Shown: one piece after another, positions 1 to 6,682 of the stretch | Position numbering within the stretch: the stretch's first letter is position 1 | Layout of the letters: every line of letters starts with the position of its first letter | Assembly: GCA_030149995.1 (NCBI GenBank) | Contig: JASLGV010000384.1 | Span: 1 to 8,363 of the forward strand | DNA from: Pedobacter sp. | GTDB lineage: Bacteria; Bacteroidota; Bacteroidia; Sphingobacteriales; Sphingobacteriaceae | Reading direction: 5' to 3' | Length of the DNA: 8,363 nucleotides | Program-made: the position numbers and the translations under genes | The notes under the pieces: generated by a model | Told to the model about the DNA's origin: nothing | Databases searched by the model: none | Seen by the model: the letters and a program-made list of their open reading frames with translations, nothing else

Positions 1-448
1 CAGCATTTTTATAAAAATTAACCACCACATTAATCAGGTCTTCCTGGGTTTGATAAGCATTTATGGCCTGTTGTATTTCGGCTTTACTTTTACCGCCACA
101 ATTATAATCCAGCAACTTAAAGTTAACCGGTACAATAATATTCGTTGTTGTATCATATCCTGTGGGTACTTGCCACTGCCCGCTGCTTAACCGAACCAAC
201 CGTAAAGCCTCCCGGTCTATATTGGCAATCAGCCCTTTGGATATCTGCGCGGAATAAACACGCCCCCGACTGTCTAATTTGAATGCTACATTTATGGTTC
301 CTTCTATACAATTTTGCACGGCATACTTTGGATAGATCAGGTTGCTTTTAAGAAAATTTTCAAAGCCCGATTTACCAGATTTAAACTGAACCTGGGCCAC
401 ACTCCCGGCGCTATAAAAAATTAAGAAAAACAACATGATCTTTTTCAT
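1..448 (-). CDS. Secreted TonB C-terminal-domain protein (partial, 3' end outside window)
   Basis: The 149 visible codons start at the ATG at 448-446; the C-terminus lies beyond the window edge. Residues 1-19 form a signal peptide (MKK, then a hydrophobic run, ending SVAQ). Residues about 37-112 fit the TonB C-terminal fold: YPKYAVQNCIEGTINVAFKLD (paired strands), a G-x-V strand, DREALRLVR, a GQW turn, and a last strand VPVNFKLL. In true TonB this domain contacts the TonB box of outer-membrane receptors. Here there is no N-terminal anchor and no proline-rich linker, so it is probably a periplasmic protein that re-uses the fold rather than an energy transducer of the ExbBD type. Two cysteines stand out: C47, where glycine is common, and C117 just after the domain. 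Residues 121-149 look helical and unassigned. It lies 42 bases after the M23 gene on the same strand and may be co-transcribed with it. The domain call is fairly sure; the function is not. Confidence 0.75.
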   Translation of the reverse strand, partial: MKKIMLFFLIFYSAGSVAQVQFKSGKSGFENFLKSNLIYPKYAVQNCIEGTINVAFKLDSRGRVYSAQISKGLIANIDREALRLVRLSSGQWQVPTGYDTTTNIIVPVNFKLLDYNCGGKSKAEIQQAINAYQTQEDLINVVVNFYKNA

Positions 449-456
449 AAAGCCAA

Positions 457-483
457 TTTAACTAATTATATATAATTGTTAAA
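457..483. other. AT-rich imperfect palindrome between the M23 and TonB-domain genes
   Basis: A perfect 14-base palindrome (AATTATATATAATT, 464-477) is flanked by TTTAA and TTAAA arms that extend the symmetry if C462 is bulged. It fills most of the 42-base gap between two genes on the same strand. No U-run follows on either strand, so a terminator is not supported. It could be a weak mRNA hairpin, a protein site, or chance in AT-rich DNA. Confidence 0.25.
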
Positions 484-490
484 CAACACT

Positions 491-1189
491 TTAAAGAACA
501 AGACGATTAAAGGAATGTTTTAAAATTAAACCGGGATCGGGCGAATTCTTCAGATACAGATCGCGCTCACTGAATTTGCATACACCCGGATAATCGCCTT
601 TTAACATTCCCATATCCAGGATAAGCTGAAAGTGTAAATGTGGAGGCCAGTGTCCGTTTTCTTCCGGTTTGCCCAAAGCAGCAAATGGTTCCCCTGCTTT
701 AATAAGCTGCCCTTGCCGAAGTCCGTTCAACGAGTCGAGGTTCAAATGCCCGTATAAAGCATTAAACTCAAAACCATCTATTGTATATGTTAAGATAATG
801 GTGGCACCGTAATCTCCATACAGGTTGTTAAAAGCAAAACTGTGTACGCGGGCATCGAAAAAATTATATACGGGTGTTCCGGCGGGTGCCCAGATATCGA
901 CACCTAAATGTAAACGCCGGGGTTCATCTCCGGCATCAAAATGTGTACTGCGGTTATAAATGGTCCGGTGTTCAGCATAACCACCAATTCCATAGCGGGC
1001 CTGGTTATGGTTCAATTGTTCATTCACCCAGGCATCAAACAAACCCGTATCGGCCAGCATTTCGGTAGTCAGGGCCGAATTGCCTGTTGTAAAATCAAAG
1101 GCCAGGAGTTTATCCCGATCGGGATTAAAATCAACAACTTTCCCGATAGATGCGGCATGGTTATTTAACACCTGCTCTATTTTTTTCAT
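491..1189 (-). CDS. M23 (LytM-type) metallopeptidase-domain protein without signal peptide
   Basis: This 232-residue protein carries a complete M23 active site: H94 and D98 (HLGVD) and H186 as zinc ligands, H148 (YGH) and H184 (first His of HLH) as catalytic histidines. M23 enzymes usually cut peptide cross-links in peptidoglycan, which requires export. Here the N-terminus is polar and has no signal peptide or membrane segment, so the protein appears cytoplasmic or exported by an unusual route. The distinctive sequence ENGHWPPHLHFQL (177-189), then YPGVC and SPDPGLIL near the C-terminus, resembles, from memory, the central domain of long bacterial phosphotransferase-M23-aminotransferase fusion proteins rather than typical cell-wall hydrolases. 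Its ATG (1189-1187) overlaps the stop of the upstream hemolysin III gene in an ATGA junction, which suggests translational coupling. The family call is secure; the substrate is unknown. Confidence 0.88.
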   Translation of the reverse strand: MKKIEQVLNNHAASIGKVVDFNPDRDKLLAFDFTTGNSALTTEMLADTGLFDAWVNEQLNHNQARYGIGGYAEHRTIYNRSTHFDAGDEPRRLHLGVDIWAPAGTPVYNFFDARVHSFAFNNLYGDYGATIILTYTIDGFEFNALYGHLNLDSLNGLRQGQLIKAGEPFAALGKPEENGHWPPHLHFQLILDMGMLKGDYPGVCKFSERDLYLKNSPDPGLILKHSFNRLVL

Positions 1190-1827
1190 CGTACCTGCAA
1201 ATTGAAAATGTAAAAATAGTTATAGATATAATGGGAGGCTGCTCCTGCTATTACAAAAAGGTGCCAGATTTCATGGCTGTGGATATACTTATGCAGTGGT
1301 TTATCTTTTGCATAATAATACGTACCGCCGATGTAAAAAATACCACCAAGCAATAACCAGCCAATGGCCCCTAAAGGTAAGGTATGAAGCATTTTTTGCA
1401 GCAAGGGAACAATTAAACAGCCCATCAGGATGTAGATTGATAAGGAAATGGCCGTGCTCCGCAAACGGTTAAAGATTTTAAGCAGGCAGCCTGTAATGGC
1501 AATAATCCATACAATAACAAACAAACCCCAGCGCAGCCAGTCTTCAAAAACGAGCAAAGCCGTTGGCGTATAAGAACCGGCAATCATCAGATATATGCAG
1601 CAATGATCGAACTTTTGCCAAAAACGAATGCCGTAATCCGTTTGGGGGTAGCCATGGTACATGGCGCTTACACCAAACAGGATAAAACTGGCAATGCTGT
1701 AAATCCAGGCTGCTGTGCAGGCGGTTGCATCGTTGCAACGGTTTAGCAGCAAAACAGCAGCCGGAATAACCATTAACGCCGGAATAAAGTGTGTAAAGAA
1801 ATTAACAGGTTCTCTTAATTTTCTCAC
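1186..1827 (-). CDS. trhA: PAQR / hemolysin III family membrane protein
   Basis: This 213-residue integral membrane protein has about seven hydrophobic segments and the family signature: EPVNFFTH (6-13), S54xxxH58 in SAMYH, KFDH with D74, and H185xxxH189 in HSHEIWH. The His and Asp residues are those that bind zinc in the PAQR/adiponectin-receptor fold, so the metal site looks intact. Family members have been linked to membrane fluidity (TrhA) and to ceramidase-like hydrolysis; the haemolysin label is historical. Translation starts at GTG (1827-1825). An in-frame TAA, which is the rbfA stop, lies four codons upstream and no ATG lies between, so this start is well constrained. It follows rbfA by 9 bases and its TGA overlaps the M23 start, so rbfA, this gene and the M23 gene look like one transcription unit. 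The symbol is assigned by family only. Confidence 0.88.
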   Translation of the reverse strand: MRKLREPVNFFTHFIPALMVIPAAVLLLNRCNDATACTAAWIYSIASFILFGVSAMYHGYPQTDYGIRFWQKFDHCCIYLMIAGSYTPTALLVFEDWLRWGLFVIVWIIAITGCLLKIFNRLRSTAISLSIYILMGCLIVPLLQKMLHTLPLGAIGWLLLGGIFYIGGTYYYAKDKPLHKYIHSHEIWHLFVIAGAASHYIYNYFYIFNLQVR

Positions 1828-1836
1828 ACAAGTAAA

Positions 1837-2211
1837 TTATTCGCTGTCGTCTGTTTCCTTACGCTCTTTTGCTATTTTATCGAAAAGATGATCCATACGC
1901 TCTACATATTCATTTGTATCATCTACAAAGAAAGTAAGCTCTGGCACCACCCGAACCTGGTGACGAATACGGCTACCCAGCTTATAGCGGATTTCTCCAT
2001 TATGGGCGTTCACCGTGTTGATCGAGAGGGTTGTATTATTGGTATTTAAAAAGCTTAAATAAACTTTGGCAACGGCCAGATCGGGCGAAACCCGAACCCG
2101 CGTAATGGTTACCAATGTATTGGGTAAAAAGGCAGCTCCTTCGCGCTGAAAAATCTGTGCCAACTCCTCCTGTATTACTCCTGCAAATTTTTGCTGACGT
2201 TTACTTTCCAT
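1837..2211 (-). CDS. rbfA: 30S ribosome-binding factor RbfA
   Basis: RbfA binds the small ribosomal subunit late in assembly, helps mature the 5' end of 16S rRNA, and supports growth in the cold. The 124-residue length is normal. The single KH type II domain covers about residues 4-110. Recognisable parts are the N-terminal helix (RQQKFAGVIQEELAQIF), the strand VSPDLAVAKVYLSF (41-54), a helix with RYKLGSRIRHQ, and the hallmark VRVVPELTFFVDDT (86-99). The charged tail (KERKETDDSE) is variable in the family. The ATG at 2211-2209 gives the full N-terminal helix. It lies 89 bases after hflX, another ribosome-acting gene, and 9 bases before the hemolysin III gene, so it probably leads a small operon or is read through from hflX. 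Confidence 0.95.
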   Translation of the reverse strand: MESKRQQKFAGVIQEELAQIFQREGAAFLPNTLVTITRVRVSPDLAVAKVYLSFLNTNNTTLSINTVNAHNGEIRYKLGSRIRHQVRVVPELTFFVDDTNEYVERMDHLFDKIAKERKETDDSE

Positions 2212-2232
2212 AATTTTATGTTTGTTCTGATC

Positions 2233-2251
2233 GGGGAATTAAACATTCCCC
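2233..2251. other. Perfect 7-bp hairpin in the hflX-rbfA gap
   Basis: GGGGAAT (2233-2239) and ATTCCCC (2245-2251) are exact inverted copies around a 5-base loop. Neither side is followed by a T-run, so it is not a classic intrinsic terminator. It starts about 21 bases before the rbfA start codon, so it could lie in the rbfA leader, act as an mRNA-processing hairpin, or be an operator. Its function is not known. Confidence 0.4.
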
Positions 2252-2300
2252 ATCAAATAATTAATCGATAACACTCCGGCCGGCCGAAATGCAAAACATG

Positions 2301-3494
2301 CTAATATAATAAATTATCGTATGGATAGCGCGCGGTGTGTGCTGCCCGGACCTTATTATACAGCAGGGTTTTAAATTCTTCTACATTTTCTTTTTCAGTT
2401 GCCGATATAAATAAAACCGGCACTTTATCATGACTCATCCAGCTGTTTTTAAATTCGGCCAGAGATAATTTACCATTTTCATGGGCTTCCAGATCATCAA
2501 CATCGGGCGATACATATGCATCGATCTTATTAAATACCAGGATGGTATCTTTATCGCTTGCACCAATATCTTTCAGGGTTTCATTTACCGTATGGATCTG
2601 ATCTTCAAAGTTCGGATGTGAAACGTCTACCACATGGATTAAAACATCCGCTTCGCGAACCTCATCCAAGGTAGATTTAAAACATTCGACCAGATGATGC
2701 GGAAGTTTTCGTATAAAACCAACCGTATCAGATAATAAAAAGGGCAGGTTATCAATCACCACTTTCCTTACGGTTGTATCAAGCGTAGCAAACAGCTTGT
2801 TTTCGGCAAAAACTTCTGATTTGGCCAGCATATTCATGATGGTTGATTTACCAACGTTTGTATAGCCCACCAAAGCCACCCTGATGAGCTGCCCCCTGTT
2901 TTTACGCTGGGTTTCATTCTGTTTATCGATTTGCTTAAGGCGCTCTTTAAAAAGAGAGATTTTGTTCAGAATGATTCTCCTATCTGTTTCAATCTGGCTC
3001 TCACCCGGACCACGCATACCAATACCACCCTTCTGACGCTCTAAGTGTGTCCATAAACGCGTTAATCGCGGCAATAAATATTGCAGCTGAGCCAGTTCTA
3101 CCTGGGTTTTTGCCTGCGCAGTCTGCGCCCGCCCGGCAAAAATATCCAGGATCAGGTTACTACGGTCAAGCACTTTTACGCCCAGCTCTTTCTCTATATT
3201 TCTAAGTTGCGAGGGCGATAATTCATCGTCAAATACAACCAGATCAATTTCTTCAGACTTTACATAAGCCTGGATTTCTTCTAATTTACCTGTTCCCACA
3301 AAGGTGGCACGCTCTGGGCGAAGCATTTTTTGAGTAAAATATTTTTCTACCTTACCCCCGGCTGTATCCACCAGAAAAGCCAGCTCTTCCAAATATTCTT
3401 TGGCCTGCTCGTCTGTTGTACCCGGGGTAATTACCCCCACTAAAACCGCTCTTTCCTGTTTGATTGCGGTATCATAAAATTTCTGTTTTCCCAT
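2301..3494 (-). CDS. hflX: Ribosome-associated GTPase HflX
   Basis: HflX is a GTPase that binds the 50S subunit and splits stalled or stress-damaged 70S ribosomes. With the ATG at 3494 it has 397 residues, usual for the family. The N-terminal domain ends in the family signature GGIGMRGPGESQIETDRR (156-173) after a helical linker. The GTPase domain has G1 GYTNVGKST (210-218), G2 around T240-T241 (LDTT), G3 DTVGF (256-260), G4 NKID (322-325) and G5 SAT (364-366), all intact. The open frame extends 24 codons further to a TTG at 3566. That extension is unlike the family, and a TAnnTTTG promoter element sits inside it, so I chose the ATG that opens MGKQKFYD. It is separated from trpC by two terminator-like hairpins and followed by rbfA. 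Confidence 0.95.
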   Translation of the reverse strand: MGKQKFYDTAIKQERAVLVGVITPGTTDEQAKEYLEELAFLVDTAGGKVEKYFTQKMLRPERATFVGTGKLEEIQAYVKSEEIDLVVFDDELSPSQLRNIEKELGVKVLDRSNLILDIFAGRAQTAQAKTQVELAQLQYLLPRLTRLWTHLERQKGGIGMRGPGESQIETDRRIILNKISLFKERLKQIDKQNETQRKNRGQLIRVALVGYTNVGKSTIMNMLAKSEVFAENKLFATLDTTVRKVVIDNLPFLLSDTVGFIRKLPHHLVECFKSTLDEVREADVLIHVVDVSHPNFEDQIHTVNETLKDIGASDKDTILVFNKIDAYVSPDVDDLEAHENGKLSLAEFKNSWMSHDKVPVLFISATEKENVEEFKTLLYNKVRAAHTARYPYDNLLY

Positions 3495-3503
3495 GTAATT
3501 GAG

Positions 3504-3531
3504 CAAATATACGAAACTCGGATGCATCCAA
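3504..3531 (-). promoter_or_regulatory. Candidate Bacteroidetes-type promoter for hflX
   Basis: TATATTTG (3504-3511) matches the -7 consensus TAnnTTTG exactly. A TTG (3529-3531) lies 17 bases upstream, at the place of the -33 element. Transcription would start about 5-8 bases downstream, almost on the ATG at 3494, giving a very short or absent 5' leader. This supports that ATG over the TTG at 3566. No transcript data are available. Confidence 0.5.
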
Positions 3532-3640
3532 TGAATATATCCCGTACCCGAAACGTTTCTAAACAATAATTTTAACTATTCATTACAAAATAAGCGCGAA
3601 AAATACTTACCTGCTGTTTATTAACACAAAATCCATACCC

Positions 3641-3678
3641 ATAAAAATGCCCCCAATTGTGTAGATATTTTGGGGGCA
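3641..3678 (-). terminator. Strong intrinsic terminator behind the trp genes (second of two)
   Basis: A perfect 9-bp stem (TGCCCCCAA at 3648-3656 with TTGGGGGCA at 3670-3678) and a 13-base loop are followed, in the minus direction, by TTTTTAT. No T-run follows on the plus strand, so it acts on leftward transcription. It isolates trpE-trpG-trpC from hflX. Confidence 0.8.
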
Positions 3679-3714
3679 ATAGGTAAAAAATGACTTGTTT
3701 AAAATTCGACAGCT

Positions 3715-3750
3715 AAAAAACGAAAACCATGTTTATTAGAACAAGGTTTT
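3715..3750 (-). terminator. Intrinsic terminator directly after trpC (first of two)
   Basis: An 11-position stem with one mismatch (3723-3733 with 3740-3750) and a 6-base loop is followed on the minus strand, two bases later, by six Ts (3715-3720). The stem begins at the first base of the hflX-proximal end of trpC, touching its TAA stop. It is AT-rich and weaker than the G+C-rich hairpin 36 bases further on, and the two probably act in tandem. Confidence 0.65.
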
Positions 3751-4532
3751 TATATCTGTTGAACAAATTCCTGAATGGCTATACCCGGATTGCTCGTTTT
3801 CATAAAATTTTCGCCGATTAAAAAACCATCAAATCCAGCCGATTTCAATTCTTTGATTGTATTTGGATGACTGATCGCGCTTTCAGAAATTTTCAGAAAC
3901 TGATCCGGGATTTTATTAACCAGATCGAAAGATGTTTGAATATCAACTGTAAAATCGGCCAGGTTCCGGTTGTTTACCCCGATTGCATCCAGATTGGAAC
4001 AAATGCTTCGCTCCAACTCTTCCTGGTTATGCACCTCGAGTAAAACATTCAATCCCAGGTTCTGAGCAAAAAGACCAAAGTCCCTGATTTGCTGTGGTGT
4101 TAAAATGGCGGCAATTAAAAGTATTACATCTGCACCCCAGGCCTTCGCTTCTAAAATCTGATATTCATCAATCATAAAATCCTTTCGCAAAACCGGAATT
4201 TCATTTGCCGCCCTTGCCGCAAGCAGATCTTCTGTTTTACCACCAAAGAAATCAACATCTGTTAAGACAGATAAAGCTGAAGCGCCTGCCGCATTATAGG
4301 CCTGTGTAACTTGGGCAACATCTGCTTCCCCGTTAATTAATCCTTTTGAGGGCGACCGGCGTTTAAACTCCGCAATAATTCCGGTCCTGCCGGCGGCCTT
4401 TAAGAAGGTTTTAAAATTATGTGGCGTACGTTTAAAATGGATGGATCTTTCTAAATCCTGAACAGAAATCAATTGCCTGGCTTGGGCAACTTCTTCCTTT
4501 TTCCTTAATACGATTTTATCTAAAATATTCAT
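3750..4532 (-). CDS. trpC: Indole-3-glycerol-phosphate synthase TrpC
   Basis: TrpC closes the indole ring: carboxyphenylamino-deoxyribulose phosphate goes to indole-3-glycerol phosphate with loss of CO2 and water. The 260 residues form one (beta/alpha)8 barrel of normal length and are not fused to TrpF. Catalytic residues are all visible: E55 and K57 in AEFKRRSPSKG, K117 in LRKDF, E166 in LLEVH, N187 in GVNNRNL, and S218 in SES. The phosphate-binding end is FLIGENFM (237-244). It is the last gene of the trp unit, 65 bases after trpG. In many Bacteroidetes trpD lies between trpG and trpC and trpF follows; here neither is present, and two terminators follow. The 65-base gap shows no remnant of another gene that I can recognise. 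Confidence 0.96.
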   Translation of the reverse strand: MNILDKIVLRKKEEVAQARQLISVQDLERSIHFKRTPHNFKTFLKAAGRTGIIAEFKRRSPSKGLINGEADVAQVTQAYNAAGASALSVLTDVDFFGGKTEDLLAARAANEIPVLRKDFMIDEYQILEAKAWGADVILLIAAILTPQQIRDFGLFAQNLGLNVLLEVHNQEELERSICSNLDAIGVNNRNLADFTVDIQTSFDLVNKIPDQFLKISESAISHPNTIKELKSAGFDGFLIGENFMKTSNPGIAIQEFVQQI

Positions 4533-4597
4533 TTCTATAGCTATAACTGTTGTAACAAGCGATTTTTTAATTGCCCGTTCGTTGAAAAACCAGAACC

Positions 4598-5182
4598 TTA
4601 ATTGGTCAGCCAGTTTTCCATCATCTGCTTTCCATATTCTGTAAGTACACTTTCGGGATGGAACTGAACACCGCGTATATCCAGCGTTTCATGCCGCAAA
4701 GCCATAATTTCATTTTTATGATCGCGGGCAGTTACTTTTAAGCAGGCAGGCAAATTTTCATTGCTTACCACCCAGCTGTGGTAGCGGCCTACCTTAATTG
4801 TTTGTGGACATTCCCAGAACAAAGGCTCTTCGCCGTCTGTTACCGTTACTGGAGTAGCCACGCCGTGCATTGGTCTGCCCAGATTATAAAGACTGCCGCC
4901 AAAACTCTGTGCAATGGCCTGTTGCCCCAGGCAAACGCCAAAAATGCTTTTGCTGGAAGCGTAAGTTTTAATTACATCCAGCAATAAGCCGGCTTCTTCG
5001 GGAATACCCGGGCCCGGAGAAAGTAAGATTTTATCAAACTTGTCTACATCGGCCAGTTCAAATTTATCATTCCTCCAAACAACGGCTTCAAACCCAACTT
5101 CATTAATTAAATGTACCAGATTGTAGGTAAAGCTATCGTAATTATCGATTACGAGTACCGGTTTTTTATCTATATTTTCCAT
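4598..5182 (-). CDS. trpG: Anthranilate synthase component II, glutamine amidotransferase TrpG
   Basis: TrpG hydrolyses glutamine and passes ammonia to TrpE for anthranilate formation. The 194 residues are a complete class I amidotransferase domain: opening strand VLVIDNYDSFTYNL (9-22), oxyanion-loop region LSPGPGIPEEAG (54-65), nucleophile C84 in GVCLGQQAIA, and H175 and E177 in VQFHPESVL. The conserved RYHSW (133-137) is also present. It could in principle also serve PabB in folate synthesis, as dual-use subunits do; its place 12 bases after trpE makes tryptophan the main role. It is not fused to TrpD. The start has a modest AGGAA shortly upstream of the ATG. Confidence 0.95.
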   Translation of the reverse strand: MENIDKKPVLVIDNYDSFTYNLVHLINEVGFEAVVWRNDKFELADVDKFDKILLSPGPGIPEEAGLLLDVIKTYASSKSIFGVCLGQQAIAQSFGGSLYNLGRPMHGVATPVTVTDGEEPLFWECPQTIKVGRYHSWVVSNENLPACLKVTARDHKNEIMALRHETLDIRGVQFHPESVLTEYGKQMMENWLTN

Positions 5183-5194
5183 TCCAATTTCCTG

Positions 5195-6592
5195 TTAAAT
5201 AGCGGCTGCCATTTCAATGGCTTTCCTTAAAGCAGCAATCTTATTATTTACTTCCTGCATTTCAGTTTCGGGCACCGAGTCGGCTACAATGCCCGCACCT
5301 GCACGGTAATGTAACTCGTTGTTTTTACTCATAAAAGTCCGGATCATAATGGCGTGGTTAAAATCTTCGTTAAAACCCATAAAGCCAATGGCTCCTGCAT
5401 AGAAATTACGTCCCAGTTTTTCGTTTTCATCGATCAGCTGCATGGCCTTATATTTCGGGGCTCCGCTCAAGGTTCCGGCCGGGTATGTATCGGCAACGAC
5501 TTTAAAAGCAGTTATGTCTTCCTGCAGGTGACCGCTAACCTTGCTAACCAGGTGGATCAAATGCGAATAGTACTGAACTTCTTTAAAAGATTTAACTTCC
5601 ACCTGGTTGCAATGGCGACTTAAATCGTTGCGCGCCAGGTCGACCAGCATCACGTGTTCGGCACTTTCTTTCGGATCGGCTTCTAATTTACGGGCCTGCT
5701 CGGCATCTTCTTCATCATTTCCACTGCGTTTAAAAGTTCCGGCAATGGGAAAAATATTAGCGGTATTGTTCTTAATGGTTATCTGTGCTTCGGGAGAAGA
5801 ACCGAAAAGTTTAAAATCGCCGTAATCAAAATAAAAAAGATAAGGTGAAGGGTTGATGGAACGTAAACAACGGTAAACGTTAAATTCATCGCCAATAAAA
5901 GCCTGCTTAAACGCACGCGAAGGTACAATCTGAAAAACGTCGCCGCGGTATATATGTTTCTGCAGCTTTTCTACAAGCTCCATAAATCCCGTATCAGTCA
6001 GGTTGCTTGATTCTTCGCCTTTCGTTTGAAATTTATACTCTGCGTAACTCCTGTTCTGGATCAGGTATTCCATCTCAGAAAGGTTGGTATCTTCCTCTTC
6101 GCTAAAAGTATTTTTAAATAAAGTAATCTCATTTTTAAAATGATCGATGGCAATCATGTACCGGTACACATGATATTGCATTTGTGGGATTTTTTCAGAT
6201 TCTTTGGTTTCTGAAGTAAACGTAATATCCTCAAAATGCTGTACGGCATTCCAGGTAAAATAACCGAAAAGCCCGCCAGAGATGAACTTGATTTCGGGTA
6301 ATTCCGTTCTTTTGAACTTACCTTTAAAACCGGCTATTTCTTCGATTAAGTTTTCGCTTTCCTTAATTTCAACGGTACCATCCGGATAATAGCTTTCCAG
6401 CCTGCCGTCTTTTAAAATAATGCCGGCCACCGGGTCTGCACAGACAAAACTCATGGAGTTCTCGCGGCTGTGATAATCTGAACTTTCGAGCAGAATGGTA
6501 TTGGGATAAACGTCACGCAGACGCAGGTAAATACTTACCGGTGTGGTGGTATCAGCCAATAGTTTTTTATAAGTGGTATTGATGTTAAACAT
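5195..6592 (-). CDS. trpE: Anthranilate synthase component I TrpE
   Basis: TrpE turns chorismate and ammonia into anthranilate, the first committed step of tryptophan synthesis. The 465 residues have an N-terminal regulatory domain with LLES (34-37), the tryptophan feedback-binding motif, and a chorismate-binding domain from about 200 on. Visible signatures are IFPIAGT (280-286; the alanine is typical of anthranilate synthases, while related PabB-type enzymes often have lysine there), LVDLARNDL (316-324), YPAGTLSGAPK (370-380), GFMGF (403-407) and YRAGAGIVADSVPE (429-442). The start at 6592 is fixed by an in-frame TGA six codons upstream. It is the first structural gene of the unit and sits 58 bases beyond the stem of an attenuator-like terminator, so its transcription probably depends on charged tRNA-Trp. 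Confidence 0.97.
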   Translation of the reverse strand: MFNINTTYKKLLADTTTPVSIYLRLRDVYPNTILLESSDYHSRENSMSFVCADPVAGIILKDGRLESYYPDGTVEIKESENLIEEIAGFKGKFKRTELPEIKFISGGLFGYFTWNAVQHFEDITFTSETKESEKIPQMQYHVYRYMIAIDHFKNEITLFKNTFSEEEDTNLSEMEYLIQNRSYAEYKFQTKGEESSNLTDTGFMELVEKLQKHIYRGDVFQIVPSRAFKQAFIGDEFNVYRCLRSINPSPYLFYFDYGDFKLFGSSPEAQITIKNNTANIFPIAGTFKRSGNDEEDAEQARKLEADPKESAEHVMLVDLARNDLSRHCNQVEVKSFKEVQYYSHLIHLVSKVSGHLQEDITAFKVVADTYPAGTLSGAPKYKAMQLIDENEKLGRNFYAGAIGFMGFNEDFNHAIMIRTFMSKNNELHYRAGAGIVADSVPETEMQEVNNKIAALRKAIEMAAAI

Positions 6593-6596
6593 TTTC

Positions 6597-6624
6597 TTAC
6601 TGTTTCATTCAGGAGCAACCTCCT
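6597..6624 (-). promoter_or_regulatory. AGGAGG site, small hairpin and 3-codon ORF just before trpE
   Basis: A strong AGGAGG (6619-6624) is unusual for this AT-rich, SD-poor group and lies 26 bases before trpE, too far to serve it directly. It lies 10 bases before another ATG (6608) that opens a 3-codon frame, Met-Lys-Gln-stop, ending four bases before the trpE ATG. The AGGAG can also pair with CTCCT just downstream (4-base loop), hiding itself. This could couple re-initiation to trpE or simply raise local ribosome density. The layout is seen directly; the role is inference. Confidence 0.4.
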
Positions 6625-6639
6625 GGTTTTAAAAAATAA

Positions 6640-6682
6640 TTTAAAAATAAAAAGCCCGGCGTGTGGTTCTACGCCGGGCTTT
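6640..6682 (-). terminator. trp attenuator: intrinsic terminator before trpE
   Basis: A perfect 12-bp G+C-rich stem (AAAGCCCGGCGT, 6671-6682, with its complement at 6651-6662) and an 8-base loop are followed on the minus strand by TTATTTTTAA, so the 3' arm runs into TTTTTATTTTT. This is the strongest hairpin in the window. It lies between a promoter-leader peptide unit and trpE, not after a gene, so it should act as a conditional stop. The 5' arm can pair instead with a segment in the leader peptide (see the antiterminator entry). Confidence 0.85.

Noticed and set aside
874..1356. Plus-strand open frames opposite the M23 and hemolysin III genes
   Set aside because: They overlap each other, have unnatural composition, and lie opposite clearly conserved proteins.
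2276..2286. CCGGCCGGCCG run after hflX
   Set aside because: Locally G+C-rich and palindromic, but short, without a T-run and without a partner repeat.
3550..3559. 10-base palindrome GAAACGTTTC upstream of hflX, similar to CG-centred repressor sites
   Set aside because: It is a single short site, no regulator gene is nearby, and such a palindrome can occur by chance.
4533..4597. Possible remnant of trpD between trpG and trpC
   Set aside because: The 65 bases show no recognisable TrpD codons in any frame and are too short to judge a deletion scar.
4778..5825. Plus-strand open frames opposite trpG and trpE
   Set aside because: They are complementary-strand shadows of strongly conserved enzymes, with no family features of their own.
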